Positions 26,150 through 35,366 of a stretch of 64,000 nucleotides of DNA are shown here, in pieces. The number at the start of each line of letters is the position of its first letter. Position 1 is the first letter of the stretch. The position numbers and the translations under genes were made by a program. Under the pieces are notes generated by a model. That model saw nothing but the letters and a program-made list of their open reading frames with translations, searched no databases and had not been told where the DNA came from. Source of the DNA: Candidatus Omnitrophota bacterium (GTDB taxonomy: Bacteria > Omnitrophota > Gorgyraeia > Tantalellales > Tantalellaceae); NCBI GenBank assembly GCA_014728045.1, contig WJMH01000012.1, positions 234,503-298,502 on the forward strand. Reading direction: 5' to 3'.

Positions 26150-27037
26150 ATGAAGATACTTGTGACAGGCGCTGCCGGAATGCTCGGAGCGGAAATAGTC
26201 AAAGACCTGATAAAAAAAGGTCATGATGTGGTTCAGACGGATATAAACCAGCGGCTTCCCGATATAAATGCACTTAACGTAACAGACCCCGGGGGGGTAT
26301 CGCGTTTCGTCGGGGAGAGTTCCCCCGATTATGTTTTCCATCTTGCCGCAGAGACGAATGTGGATCTGTGTGAGCAGGATCCTGAACATGCTTACCGGGT
26401 CAATGCCGCCGGGACGGAGAATATAGTCCGCGCCTGCAGTGAGAACGGGGCAAAACTCCTGTACATAAGTACCGGCTCCGTGTTCAACGGGCAAAAGGAT
26501 GCCCCTTATACGGAGACGGATGAACCGGACCCCTTGAGCATTTACGGCAAAAGTAAATACGAAGGGGAAAAGGCCGTGAAAGACAACCTGAAGGAGTATT
26601 TCATAATTCGCGCCGGATGGATGGTAGGCGGCTGGGAACTGGACAAAAAGTTCGTTTACAAATTAGTCCGGCAGATCAAGGAGGGAAAGAAGGAACTCCG
26701 GGTCGTGTCGGATAAGTTCGGGTGTCCCACATTCACGAAGGATTTCGCCGCCAATCTGATGCAGGTAATAGACGCGGGAGAATATGGGCTTTACCATATG
26801 ACGAACAAAGGTTCATGCTCCAGATATCAGATGGCGATAAAACTGGTCGAATTCATGGGTAAAGCCGGCAAGATCAGGGTAAGTCCCATCTCTTCTAGTG
26901 AGTTCCCCCTGCCAGCCCCCAGGCCCAGATCGGCCGTGATGCAGAACCGTAAGCTCGACATGATGGGACTTAATGGAATGCCCGAATGGGAGGCATCCCT
27001 GGAAGAGTATATACGAAAGAACAGGGACAAGGAATAG
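26150..27037 (+). CDS. dTDP-4-dehydrorhamnose reductase-like (RfbD family) protein, copy 1
   Basis: A 295-residue extended SDR with TGAAGMLGAEIV at the N-terminus, YVFHLAAETNVDLCEQDPE, the SIYGKSKYEGE catalytic Tyr/Lys block, and FGCPTFTKDFA. These are RfbD landmarks, normally reducing dTDP-4-keto-rhamnose. A paralogue lies at 28735 with the same landmarks. No RfbA, RfbB or RfbC is visible, so the substrate could be another nucleotide-4-keto sugar. It starts behind AAAAGGAG, 76 bases after the epimerase; that gap contains a 6-bp inverted pair, GCGCAT 26089-26094 with ATGCGC 26119-26124. Confidence 0.84.
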   Translation: MKILVTGAAGMLGAEIVKDLIKKGHDVVQTDINQRLPDINALNVTDPGGVSRFVGESSPDYVFHLAAETNVDLCEQDPEHAYRVNAAGTENIVRACSENGAKLLYISTGSVFNGQKDAPYTETDEPDPLSIYGKSKYEGEKAVKDNLKEYFIIRAGWMVGGWELDKKFVYKLVRQIKEGKKELRVVSDKFGCPTFTKDFAANLMQVIDAGEYGLYHMTNKGSCSRYQMAIKLVEFMGKAGKIRVSPISSSEFPLPAPRPRSAVMQNRKLDMMGLNGMPEWEASLEEYIRKNRDKE

Positions 27038-27065
27038 CCGGTAACGGAGAACTTATAAGCGGGGA

Positions 27066-27956
27066 ATGACCGAGAAGATGAAAAAAGTAAGCGTTATAAT
27101 ACCTGCATATAACAAAGCCGACCTGACGGTGAGAACCGTGGAAAGCGTTCTTGCCCAGACATACGTCAACATCGAGATAATAGTCGTTGACGATGGTTCA
27201 ACGGACGATACGAAAGACAGGCTCAGCCCCTATCTTGGAAGGATAAGATACGAATATAAGGATAACGGCGGCGCTTGCAGTGCCAGGAATCTGGGCATCA
27301 GCCTGGCCGAAGGCGAGTACGTGGGACTGCTTGATTGTGATGATCTGTATCTTCCGGATAAGATCGAAAGGTCGGTGATGAGCCTCGAAGAGGATCCAGG
27401 GGCAGGTTTTGTTCATACTTCGTCGTTATTCATAGATGATGACGACAATACGGTGGGAAGATTTTCCGTAAAGGGAAGAAAAGAAGGATGGATAACAAAA
27501 GACCTTATTTTAAGGAATTTTATCTGTAATTCCACAGTCGTGGCCAGGAGGATATGTTTTGACGAGGTAGGTCTTTTCGATGAAACTATATTTATCCCGG
27601 CCGACTGGGATATGTGGCTTCGGCTTTCGGAACGATACAGGGCAAAATACATAGATGAACCTCTGACTAAGCACAGGAACCCCGAAAGTTATACCAGAAA
27701 GAATCTGGATGAATCGTTAAGTTCGGGCATTACGGTGCTGAAAAAGGCCTTTGAGCGCAATCCGCATCTTAAAGATCTAAGGCCCAAGGCGTATTCTGCG
27801 CTTCATTACAGGCAAGCCAGGTATTACGGCAGGATTGGAGATGACTCGGGAATGGAGGAGCAGATCCTTCTGGCATTGAAGCAGGACAGGTATAATTTTA
27901 AGGCCGTTTGCATGTATCTGGCGCTTAAGTGCGTAAAAGGGATCATTAAACCATGA
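27066..27956 (+). CDS. Family 2 glycosyltransferase
   Basis: A 296-residue GT-A enzyme. The nucleotide-binding start is VSVIIPAYNKADLTVRTVE, followed by QTYVNIEIIVVDDGSTDDT, and the metal-binding DxD equivalent is GLLDCDDLYLPDK. Acceptor-side EWxxD equivalent is FIPADWDMWLRLSERYR. The last 80 residues are helical with an ALHYRQARYYGRIGDD stretch reminiscent of a short TPR. ATG 27066 is used; ATG 27078 is an alternative four codons in. Adds one sugar to the growing glycan on the cytoplasmic face. Confidence 0.9.
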   Translation: MTEKMKKVSVIIPAYNKADLTVRTVESVLAQTYVNIEIIVVDDGSTDDTKDRLSPYLGRIRYEYKDNGGACSARNLGISLAEGEYVGLLDCDDLYLPDKIERSVMSLEEDPGAGFVHTSSLFIDDDDNTVGRFSVKGRKEGWITKDLILRNFICNSTVVARRICFDEVGLFDETIFIPADWDMWLRLSERYRAKYIDEPLTKHRNPESYTRKNLDESLSSGITVLKKAFERNPHLKDLRPKAYSALHYRQARYYGRIGDDSGMEEQILLALKQDRYNFKAVCMYLALKCVKGIIKP

Positions 27957-28001
27957 TCGGGAAAGGCCGCTTTTAGGGGGTTGCCGGTCAGAAGGAAGAA
28001 C

Positions 28002-28712
28002 ATGAAAGCGATCATTTTAGCAGGAGGAAAAGGAAAACGGCTGGCACCTTTTACAGTGACCGTCCCGAAACCCTTGTTGCCTCTGGGGGATAAGTCCATC
28101 CTGGAGATAATTATCGGCCAGCTTAATGAGGCAGAGATAACGGACATCAAGCTAGCTGTTGGTTATTCAGCCGAGTTGATAGAGGCGTATTTCGGTAATG
28201 GCAGGAAGTTCGGTGTCCCGATATCGTATTTACGCGAGGACAGCCCGCTGGGCACGGCGGGGCCCATCTGGAAGATGAGAAAGGAAAAGGAAGATTTCAT
28301 AGTGATGAACGGTGATGTCCTGGCCAGTGTGGACTTCGGAGACCTTATGCGGTCGCACAAGCGTTCCAAGGCGGTCGCGACCATATGCGCGTACTTAAAG
28401 AGAACAAAGTCCAGCCTCGGCGTCATCGAATCCGACGAAAAAGGATTTCTCATGGATTACCATGAAAAACCGGAGTTGAGCCATAAGGTAAGCACCGGCA
28501 TCTACTGTTTGAACCCTAAAGCCGCCAGATATATCAAAAAGGGCGAGCGGGTGGACCTACCTGAGCTAATGTTGCGTCTGGTCGCGGCGGGAGAAAAAGT
28601 AAAGGTATATGACCTGAAGGGCCGCTGGTTCGATATTGGCACTCCCAGTGATTACAGGGACGCCGTCGAGTACTGGGAAAAGCGGAACAAGAGAAAGAAA
28701 AGGAAAAAATGA
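28002..28712 (+). CDS. Sugar-1-phosphate nucleotidyltransferase
   Basis: A 236-residue single-domain NTP transferase with signature AIILAGGKGKRLAPFTVTVP then KPLLPLGDKS, the segment LREDSPLGTAGPIWKM and metal-site DFIVMNGDVLASVDF. The C-terminus RWFDIGTPSDYRDAVEYWE is standard. It is similar to mannose-, heptose- and glucose-1-phosphate nucleotidylyltransferases. I start at ATG 28002 behind GAAGGAAG. It lies between the two RfbD-like paralogues, so it probably provides the nucleotide sugar they act on. Base specificity is undetermined. Confidence 0.88.
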   Translation: MKAIILAGGKGKRLAPFTVTVPKPLLPLGDKSILEIIIGQLNEAEITDIKLAVGYSAELIEAYFGNGRKFGVPISYLREDSPLGTAGPIWKMRKEKEDFIVMNGDVLASVDFGDLMRSHKRSKAVATICAYLKRTKSSLGVIESDEKGFLMDYHEKPELSHKVSTGIYCLNPKAARYIKKGERVDLPELMLRLVAAGEKVKVYDLKGRWFDIGTPSDYRDAVEYWEKRNKRKKRKK

Positions 28713-28734
28713 TCTTGTTATATAGGGGTGTAGA

Positions 28735-29616
28735 ATGAAAATCCTTTTAACCGGGGCCTCGGGTATGCTGGCCGCGGCGGTCATACCCGTTCTCGAGAGG
28801 GCCGGACACAGGGTGGTCAAGACAGACAGGTATCCGAGACTTCCGGGCACTTCAGAAATGGATATTACTGATCTGGAAGGGGTCTGCCGGAACATAGAAA
28901 GAGAAAGCCCCGGTTATGTTTTCCATCTGGCCGCCGAGACCGATGTAGACCTTTGTGAAAAAGATCCCGACCATGCCTTTGAAGTGAATGCTCGTGGCAC
29001 GGAGAACGTCGCCAGAGCGGCTCGGGAGGCCGGAGCAAAGTTCCTTTATGTCAGTACCGGATCGGTCTTTAACGGGGAAAAGGATGAACCCTACACGGAA
29101 CTTGACCGGCCTGACCCGGTCAGCATTTATGGTCGCAGCAAGCTCGAGGGTGAATCCATAGTGCAGGGTCTTTTTAGCGAATATTTCATCCTGAGGACAG
29201 CCTGGCTGATAGGAGGATGGCAGATAGATAAGAAATTCGTTTATAAAATAGTGCAGAAGATACTAAAAGGGGAAAAACACCTGGTGGCGGTTTCCGACAG
29301 GTTCGGCAGCCCGACCTTTACCAGGGATTTCGCGGGGAATCTTTTGAACGTCATAGATACCGGTAAATACGGTATTTATCATATGACGAACAGGGGCTCC
29401 TGTTCCAGGTACGAAATGGCGACCAGGATCGTGGAGTACATGGGTCGAAAGAACGAGGTTGAAGTCAAGCCCGTGCCTTTCGAGGACTTTCCTCATCTTG
29501 CTCCAAGAGGACGTTCCCAGGTGCTGGCCAACCATATGCTCGATAAACTCGGTCTCAACAACATGCCGTACTGGTATAGGTCATTGGAGATATACATTAG
29601 TGAAAATATCAAATAA
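28735..29616 (+). CDS. dTDP-4-dehydrorhamnose reductase-like protein, copy 2
   Basis: A 293-residue paralogue of the gene at 26150. Shared stretches include YVFHLAAETDVDLCEKDPDH, YVSTGSVFNGEKDEPYTELD, SIYGRSKLEGES and GIYHMTNRGSCSRYEMA. The NAD motif is TGASGMLAAAVIP and the Tyr-Lys pair is retained, so both copies look active. Differences are spread along the protein, indicating an old duplication with possible specialisation, for example two 4-keto sugars. It is separated from its twin by a GT2 and a nucleotidyltransferase gene. Confidence 0.84.
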   Translation: MKILLTGASGMLAAAVIPVLERAGHRVVKTDRYPRLPGTSEMDITDLEGVCRNIERESPGYVFHLAAETDVDLCEKDPDHAFEVNARGTENVARAAREAGAKFLYVSTGSVFNGEKDEPYTELDRPDPVSIYGRSKLEGESIVQGLFSEYFILRTAWLIGGWQIDKKFVYKIVQKILKGEKHLVAVSDRFGSPTFTRDFAGNLLNVIDTGKYGIYHMTNRGSCSRYEMATRIVEYMGRKNEVEVKPVPFEDFPHLAPRGRSQVLANHMLDKLGLNNMPYWYRSLEIYISENIK

Positions 29617-29640
29617 CCCAATACACGATAGAGAGGTTTT

Positions 29641-30606
29641 GTGAATAGACGGACACTTGCCATAATTACCGGATGCAACGGATTTACCGGGAGATATCTA
29701 GTCTCCTGCCTGCGGGAGAGCAGGGGATCTTTCGATATTCTCGGTATGGATATCCATGACGACCCTTTATGGGATGTGGACATATACGTTAAATCCTCCC
29801 TGGAGAGGCAGTTCACCGATACGATCAGAACGGATCTGGAGAACGCCGAAAAAATATTGTGTTTTCATCTGGCGGGCCAGATATTCAATCAGGATGTCGA
29901 CCGGATGAGGATCAATAATCTGACCGCTACCAGGAACACGCTGCTTTCACTGGTCCCTTACAGGGAAAAGACCGTTGTGCTGAACGTCGGCTCTTCTGCA
30001 GAGTACGGTTACCAGGGAAAGGTAAAGATCACCGAGGATTGCACGCCCGAACCCGTCTCCCGGTACGGATCCTGCAAACTTCTTCAGACCCAGCTTGCCC
30101 GGGATACAGGCCACTCCTGCGGTCTATCCGTGATAGCGACGCGCACGTTCAACCTTATAGGTCCCGGCCAGACCGATCGCCTGTTCTGCGGGAACCTTGC
30201 CAGACAGATCGCCGCATACAAAGCCCGGGAAAAAGACCGTATAACCGTGGGAGACCTTTCCGCGTACAGGGATTTTCTGGACGTAAGGGACGCGGTGCGC
30301 GCTTACCTCATTCTTGTGCGCCGGGGGCGCGCGGGGCAAATGTATAACATAGCATCGGGCCGTATGGTGAAGACGGCAGAGGTTTTAGCAATGATGATCG
30401 ATATGGCTGGAATAAACCCTGGGGTGGTGCACCAGGACAAAGCCCCCGGGAAGCAGCAGGTGCCTTACCAGCAGGGCTGCATAGAAAAAATACGCAAAGA
30501 AACGGGATGGGCCGCTTCATACCAGCTAGAGAGAAGTCTGATGGACATGATAGAACATGAGAGACGGTCGTTCACCGACGCATCAAAGGAGAGGGAAGGG
30601 GCTTGA
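29641..30606 (+). CDS. NAD-dependent epimerase/dehydratase (GDP-6-deoxy-mannose reductase-like)
   Basis: A 321-residue extended SDR starting at GTG 29641, 5 bases after GAGAGG. The NAD motif is ITGCNGFTGRYLVSCL; the active site region is SSAEYGYQGK with SRYGSCKLLQTQLAR giving YxxxK. VIATRTFNLIGPGQ and YRDFLDVRDAVRAY are landmarks seen in GDP-4-keto-6-deoxymannose reductases (RMD) and GDP-mannose dehydratase relatives. The assignment to GDP-rhamnose-type synthesis is by similarity of these blocks only. Confidence 0.82.
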   Translation: MNRRTLAIITGCNGFTGRYLVSCLRESRGSFDILGMDIHDDPLWDVDIYVKSSLERQFTDTIRTDLENAEKILCFHLAGQIFNQDVDRMRINNLTATRNTLLSLVPYREKTVVLNVGSSAEYGYQGKVKITEDCTPEPVSRYGSCKLLQTQLARDTGHSCGLSVIATRTFNLIGPGQTDRLFCGNLARQIAAYKAREKDRITVGDLSAYRDFLDVRDAVRAYLILVRRGRAGQMYNIASGRMVKTAEVLAMMIDMAGINPGVVHQDKAPGKQQVPYQQGCIEKIRKETGWAASYQLERSLMDMIEHERRSFTDASKEREGA

Positions 30607-30607
30607 G

Positions 30608-31579
30608 TTGAAAGTATTGCACGTAACGAACATGTATCCCACTCGCGAAAAACCCTACTACGGTATTTTCGTCAAGAGGCAGGTGGACTCACTTCTCAGG
30701 CGCGGCATGGATTGCAGGGTCCGATTCATCGGCCGGGGACTGGCGCAGAACCTTAAGAGCGTTATCCGGCTGGGGGAGGACGTGGAGTGGTCCGATATCG
30801 TCCATTGTCATTTCGGCCATACCGGCTCGCTGGTCCTTCCCTGGAAGATAGTAAAGAAAAGGCCGCTGGTCGTTTCTTTCTGCGGCGGAGACCTTCTCGG
30901 CAACGTGGGGAAGAACGGAAGATATATGGCAAAAGAGTCCGTGTTGGCACTGGTTAATTCTCTGGCGTCGAGATTTTTCGATTATTCTCTTGTCCAGTCG
31001 GCTCAACTGATGGAGCGAGTCCGGTCACGAAATAAAAAGATCGCAAGATATGGCACGGACACCGACCAGTTCCGGGAAATCAACCGGGAGGAGTCGAAAA
31101 AAGCCGTGGGTCTGGGGGGATACGAAGGTAAGATAATATTCTTCATGGGGCAGAAAGATGTGCCGGTAAAGAATTATCCGCTTTTCCGTGAAGCCATGGG
31201 ACGGCTCAGGACCGAACATAAATGCCTTTGTCTGGGGAATATCTCTTCGGGTAATATGGTGGAGATGATGAACGCCGCCGATGTCTGCGTGCTGACTTCA
31301 TTCCATGAGGGATCCCCTAACGTGATACGCGAAGCCATGGCATGTAACAGGCCTATAGTATCCGTAGATGTGGGGGATACCAGGGAAATGCTCGAACCGG
31401 TAGAGGGATGTTTCGTGACGAGCCATGATCCCGGGCAGATAGCTTCAGCTGTCAGTAAAGCGCTGGAGCACCCTAAGACTGAGGCGAGAGAGAGACTTAT
31501 CGAGATGGGTCTGGACACCGAAGGCGCCGCCAGTAATATCATGGCGGTCTACAATGATATATTAAGCGGCTCGGTCTGA
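30608..31579 (+). CDS. Family 4 glycosyltransferase
   Basis: A 323-residue GT-B transferase. It begins KVLHVTNMYPTREKPYYGIF, has a central HCHFGHTGSLVLPW, and in the C-terminal lobe carries the EX7E motif in HEGSPNVIREAMACNRP followed by IVSVDVGDTREML. I choose TTG 30608 as the start because it lies directly after the upstream stop, has a purine-rich GGAGAGGGAAGGGG ahead of it and gives the usual family N-terminus; ATG 30557 would add 17 unrelated residues and overlap the neighbour. It is the last gene of the first long gene run. Confidence 0.88.
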   Translation: MKVLHVTNMYPTREKPYYGIFVKRQVDSLLRRGMDCRVRFIGRGLAQNLKSVIRLGEDVEWSDIVHCHFGHTGSLVLPWKIVKKRPLVVSFCGGDLLGNVGKNGRYMAKESVLALVNSLASRFFDYSLVQSAQLMERVRSRNKKIARYGTDTDQFREINREESKKAVGLGGYEGKIIFFMGQKDVPVKNYPLFREAMGRLRTEHKCLCLGNISSGNMVEMMNAADVCVLTSFHEGSPNVIREAMACNRPIVSVDVGDTREMLEPVEGCFVTSHDPGQIASAVSKALEHPKTEARERLIEMGLDTEGAASNIMAVYNDILSGSV

Positions 31580-31597
31580 TCAGAGTTGTTCTCAAGG

Positions 31598-31667
31598 CGC
31601 TAAAAAGAGCGCCCCGGGTAAATAATCCAAGTATTTTCTTAGTAAGTTGCGCTTAAATGTGTATAAT
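31598..31667 (+). promoter_or_regulatory. Intergenic hairpin and candidate promoter
   Basis: In the 152-base gap between the GT4 gene and the Gfo/Idh gene, GGCGCT 31598-31603 pairs with AGCGCC 31610-31615 around an AAAAAG loop. No T-run follows, so termination is uncertain. A consensus -10 TATAAT lies at 31662-31667 with only a weak -35 (TTAGTA, 31639-31644, 17-base spacer). This is the first sizeable gap after about 31 kb of tightly packed genes and probably marks a transcription restart. Confidence 0.45.
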
Positions 31668-31731
31668 AAGGACCGATCGGCCGTATCCAGGTCACTGGTT
31701 CTGTGGATAGTGAGGTAAGAAGGAGGTTCAA

Positions 31732-32721
31732 TTGACGAAAGTGGGAGTGATAGGCGCCGGGTACTGGGGCAAGAACCTGGTCAGGAATTTTTACCAGCTG
31801 GGGGCCCTCAAGGTGATCTGCGATAAGGATGCCCGGCTGCTTGATAACCATAAAGAACAATATCCCGAGGCGCTTTACACGCAGGATCACCGGGAACTGC
31901 TCGCTGATGATGAGATACAGGGCGTTGTTATAGCCGCTCCCGCGGCATTCCATCATGATCTGGCAAAGGAGGCCCTCCAGAGCGGTAAACATGTCTTTGT
32001 CGAGAAACCGCTTTCCCTTGATGTGGAAAAAGGAAAAGAGCTTGTTGACCTTGCGGATGGGGAAAAGAGGATCCTCATGGTGGGGCACATACTCAGGTAT
32101 CATAACGCCGTTATCAGGCTCAAAGAGCTTATTGACGAAGGCGTTCTGGGGAATATAAGGTACATTTATTCCAACAGGCTTAACATAGGCAAGATAAGGA
32201 CAGAGGAGAACATTCTGTGGAGTTTCGCCCCGCATGATATATCCGTGATCCTCATGCTTCTCGATGCTTTTCCGGAATCTCTTACTACTACCGGCGGTAT
32301 TTATCTCCAGCATAATATAGCCGATGTTACCATGACGAACATGAGTTTCCCGGAAGGTGTAAGGGCCCATATTTTCGTTTCATGGCTGCACCCTTTCAAA
32401 GAGCAGAAACTCGTGGTCGTAGGTGACAGAAAAATGGCCGTTTTTGACGACATGACCCCGGAGAAACTGTTCCTCTACAGCCATAAGATAGAGTGGAACG
32501 GCACCGTTCCTGTAGCTTCAAAAGCCGAGAAAGAACCGGTGCCGCTTGAAATGACCGAACCTCTCAAGGCGGAATGTCAGCATTTTCTGGACTGTATCGA
32601 AAGCGGTAAAAACCCGGTCACCGATGGCAGGGAAGGCCTGAGGGTCCTGAGGATACTCCAGGCTTCCCAGGAAGCTTTGGATTCACCGGGTAAGGTAGTT
32701 TATTTCAAGGGAGGGTTCTGA
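31732..32721 (+). CDS. Gfo/Idh/MocA-family sugar oxidoreductase (WbpB/WlbA-like)
   Basis: A 329-residue NAD-dependent oxidoreductase, starting at TTG 31732 behind an excellent AGAAGGAGG. The N-terminal motif is [17 protein letters not shown] and the EKP motif appears as [14 protein letters not shown]. The next gene overlaps by one base and encodes a hexapeptide acetyltransferase, as wbpB and wbpD are associated in pathways to UDP-2,3-diacetamido-uronic acid. WbpB oxidises the C3 of UDP-GlcNAc-uronate. No WbpA or WbpE is visible here, so the substrate remains inferred. Confidence 0.86.
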   Translation: MTKVGVIGAGYWGKNLVRNFYQLGALKVICDKDARLLDNHKEQYPEALYTQDHRELLADDEIQGVVIAAPAAFHHDLAKEALQSGKHVFVEKPLSLDVEKGKELVDLADGEKRILMVGHILRYHNAVIRLKELIDEGVLGNIRYIYSNRLNIGKIRTEENILWSFAPHDISVILMLLDAFPESLTTTGGIYLQHNIADVTMTNMSFPEGVRAHIFVSWLHPFKEQKLVVVGDRKMAVFDDMTPEKLFLYSHKIEWNGTVPVASKAEKEPVPLEMTEPLKAECQHFLDCIESGKNPVTDGREGLRVLRILQASQEALDSPGKVVYFKGGF

Positions 32722-33290
32722 TGGGGTATACTGTGCATGAATCATCTTTCGTGGATCCCGGAGTCACTATAGGGGACGGGACAAAGATATGGCATTTCTG
32801 TCATGTTATCAAGGGCTCAAGGATCGGTAAGAACTGCAGGATAGGGCAGAACGTCGTTATCGGTCCTGACGCTGTCCTGGGGAATAACTGCAAGATACAG
32901 AACAATGTTTCGGTGTATGCTGGAGTAACCCTTGAAGACGATGTGTTCTGCGGGCCTTCGATGGTCTTTACCAATGTTTTTAATCCGCGGAGCGCGATCC
33001 CGCGGATGAAAGAAATTAAAAAGACCCTGGTAAAAAAGGGGGCGACCATAGGGGCCAACGCGACCGTGGTATGCGGTAATACCATCGGAAGATCCGCTTT
33101 TGTCGCCGCCGGTGCGGTCGTCACCAAAGATGTTCCGGATAATGCCCTTGTTATGGGAAATCCCGCCAGGCAGACCGGTTGGATGTGTGATTGCGGTGTC
33201 AAGCTTGATTTTGAGACGGACAGTGCGTTATGCACCGGCTGCGGGGCTGCGTACGAAAAAGCGGGTGGAAAAGTTCTGAGGAAGTCATGA
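32721..33290 (+). CDS. Hexapeptide-repeat N-acetyltransferase (WbpD-like) with C-terminal zinc ribbon
   Basis: A 189-residue left-handed beta-helix acyltransferase. Hexapeptide repeats run from [16 protein letters not shown] to about residue 150, with [20 protein letters not shown] and [20 protein letters not shown] as in WbpD/WlbB, which acetylate the 3-amino group of a UDP-amino-uronate. The tail contains two cysteine pairs, [11 protein letters not shown] and [11 protein letters not shown], probably a small zinc site. The start overlaps the preceding stop (TGATG). Acetyl-CoA would be the donor. Confidence 0.88.
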   Translation: MGYTVHESSFVDPGVTIGDGTKIWHFCHVIKGSRIGKNCRIGQNVVIGPDAVLGNNCKIQNNVSVYAGVTLEDDVFCGPSMVFTNVFNPRSAIPRMKEIKKTLVKKGATIGANATVVCGNTIGRSAFVAAGAVVTKDVPDNALVMGNPARQTGWMCDCGVKLDFETDSALCTGCGAAYEKAGGKVLRKS

Positions 33291-34090
33291 GTAAAAGCGA
33301 AAGAATAATTCTTTTGGGCTGCCCCATAGATAACCTCTCCGTAGAGGAGATGACCGAAGTGGCTGACGGTTTCATTAAAAGTGGCCGGCCACATCAGTAT
33401 ATCGCGATAAATGCCGACAAGATCGTGAAGATGAGGGAAGACGATTCTTTCCGGGAAATAGTTCTCGCAAGTGATCTTAACATAGTTGACGGCCAGCCGC
33501 TGATGTGGGTATCCAGGCTTTTCGGAACTCCGGTGAAACAGCGTTACGGCGGACTTGACATAATGGAGGCCTTGATCTCGGTATCGGGTAAAAAGGGTTA
33601 CGGTATTTATTTCCTCGGGGCGGGGCAGGATGTGGTCGAAAAGGTCCGGGAAAGCTATACTAAGAAGTATCCCGACATGAAGCTGGCCGGGTGGCGTAAC
33701 GGTTACTGGACCCCGGAGGAAGAGGAGAGTGTGGTGCGTGATATAGCCTCATCAGGGACAGATGTTCTCTTTTTCGCGATGAGTTCGCCCCGGAAGGAGA
33801 AATTCCTGAAAAAGCATCTGGAGAACATGCGCGTTCCACTGGTGGTCGGAGTGGGCGGTGCTTTTGATATCATAGCGGGTAAAACGCGCAGGGCGCCTCA
33901 GTGGATGCAGAAAATGGGCATAGAATGGCTCTACCGTCTCCTCCAGGAGCCGAGACGCCTCTGGAAGAGATACCTTATAGGCAATACCAAGTTTATATGG
34001 ATAGTAATAAAAGAGTTTTTTACAAGGAAAGGTACCAAGAGCAATGAGAGAGACACTGGCTCGTATAAGGAAAAAGTTAATACCGGCTGA
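33287..34090 (+). CDS. WecG/TagA/CpsF-family glycosyltransferase (GT26)
   Basis: A 267-residue transferase that in this family adds N-acetylmannosaminyl or similar residues to a lipid-linked sugar. Signatures: [15 protein letters not shown], the block [17 protein letters not shown] with [26 protein letters not shown], and the C-terminal [19 protein letters not shown] followed by [20 protein letters not shown] 33287 overlaps the preceding stop (ATGA). It probably makes the second sugar linkage after the polyprenyl-phosphate transferase at 35367. Confidence 0.93.
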   Translation: MSKSERIILLGCPIDNLSVEEMTEVADGFIKSGRPHQYIAINADKIVKMREDDSFREIVLASDLNIVDGQPLMWVSRLFGTPVKQRYGGLDIMEALISVSGKKGYGIYFLGAGQDVVEKVRESYTKKYPDMKLAGWRNGYWTPEEEESVVRDIASSGTDVLFFAMSSPRKEKFLKKHLENMRVPLVVGVGGAFDIIAGKTRRAPQWMQKMGIEWLYRLLQEPRRLWKRYLIGNTKFIWIVIKEFFTRKGTKSNERDTGSYKEKVNTG

Positions 34091-35243
34091 TTACCCGTAC
34101 AGGTATCTGATACCCGCCGGCATTGTTTATTTTCTTTTCCTGTGCGCGGTTCATTACGCCTCGGGAAGGCCGCTCTGGCTTGATGAGCGTTCGATACTGG
34201 AGAATATCACGCTTTTGAGCCCGCTTGAACTTCTGGGGCCGCTCAGGCACTCGCAGGCGTTCCCGCACCTCTATCTTTTTATAGTCCAGACCGTTTCGAA
34301 GGCTTTTGAATACAACGTGTACGCGCTGCGTCTTGTTCCTTTCGTACTGATGGCACTGGCTTTTTTCACGTGGCTCCGGCTTTTCAGGAAGGAAGAAGGG
34401 ACGAATCTTAACTATATGCTCTTCATATTAGCCTGGTGCGGTTCGAATCTCATGTCATATTATTCGGCCGAGCTCAAGCAGTATTCAGGCGATGTTCTGA
34501 TAGCGGCTCTTTTCGCCATATTCATAATCGATCAGAGGAGCGACCTCAAGCACGAGAATTTCCGTCCCGCTACGGCGGTCAAATATCTGTTTATGCCCGC
34601 ACTGGTACTTTTATCTTATACCGCGAACTTTTTCGTTCTTATTCCCTTATACAATCTCCTGCTTAACCTGCGGGAGAACAGGAAGACCTGGCCGTACTTG
34701 CTTATTTATACTTTTTCCGTGGGTGTCTTCGCAGGACTTTCATATTATTATGACGCAAGATATGCAAGGGTCGTTGAGGATTTTCCGGTATACTGGAACG
34801 ACTATTTCATCCTGACCAGCTCCTTTTCGGATTTCATCCAGTCCTTCAGTGAAGGTTTCCGCAACATATTCGTCAGGTGGTTCGTTGAAACAAGCCTGAT
34901 AAGACGCATAATGACCGTTTTTATGCCTTTTGCCGTGTATTTTGTGTTCGTACGCGGATTTAAGCGTTTCCGCGAGGACCGGTTCAAACTGCTTTCATTG
35001 AGAAGCATAATAGCCGCCGTCCTCATAGGCATGATGATAGCAGGCATCACAAAATGCTATCCCTTTACAGGAACAAGAGTTACGCTGTTCATAGCACCTT
35101 TCATATTCTATTCCATCATCAAGGGTATAGAGCTGTGCAGGGGAAGGTACAGATGGTTATATAAGGGGCTCTTGACATTATACGTCGCCACGCTAGTCTC
35201 CACTTCTATTTATATATTGATAAAATACGTTGCGCTTTACTGA
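34044..35243 (+). CDS. Polytopic GT-C-type membrane glycosyltransferase
   Basis: A 399-residue integral membrane protein with roughly nine to ten hydrophobic segments (for example LIPAGIVYFLFLCAVHYAS, LRLVPFVLMALAFFTWLRL, VLIAALFAIFIIDQ and MTVFMPFAVYFVFVRGF). The first periplasmic loop has PLWLDERSI, an acidic pair where ArnT/GT39-type enzymes carry their catalytic aspartate. These use polyprenyl-phosphate sugars on the periplasmic face. It overlaps the GT26 gene by 47 bases; a start inside the overlap is required to keep the first membrane segment. Acceptor unknown. Confidence 0.75.
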   Translation: MRETLARIRKKLIPADYPYRYLIPAGIVYFLFLCAVHYASGRPLWLDERSILENITLLSPLELLGPLRHSQAFPHLYLFIVQTVSKAFEYNVYALRLVPFVLMALAFFTWLRLFRKEEGTNLNYMLFILAWCGSNLMSYYSAELKQYSGDVLIAALFAIFIIDQRSDLKHENFRPATAVKYLFMPALVLLSYTANFFVLIPLYNLLLNLRENRKTWPYLLIYTFSVGVFAGLSYYYDARYARVVEDFPVYWNDYFILTSSFSDFIQSFSEGFRNIFVRWFVETSLIRRIMTVFMPFAVYFVFVRGFKRFREDRFKLLSLRSIIAAVLIGMMIAGITKCYPFTGTRVTLFIAPFIFYSIIKGIELCRGRYRWLYKGLLTLYVATLVSTSIYILIKYVALY

Positions 35244-35366
35244 GCCCGGGATATGTATTGAAGGCCGCCCCTTTTAAAATCGTTGCATAATATCCTGATT
35301 AACGATAAACTATCCTTTATCGGTATGTCCCGGGATCATGTGTTCATATAATATTCATAATAACCT

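Noticed and set aside
35347..35352. TATAAT upstream of the polyprenyl glycosylphosphotransferase
   Set aside because: It sits only 15 bases before the start codon with no suitable -35; a leaderless transcript is not supported.
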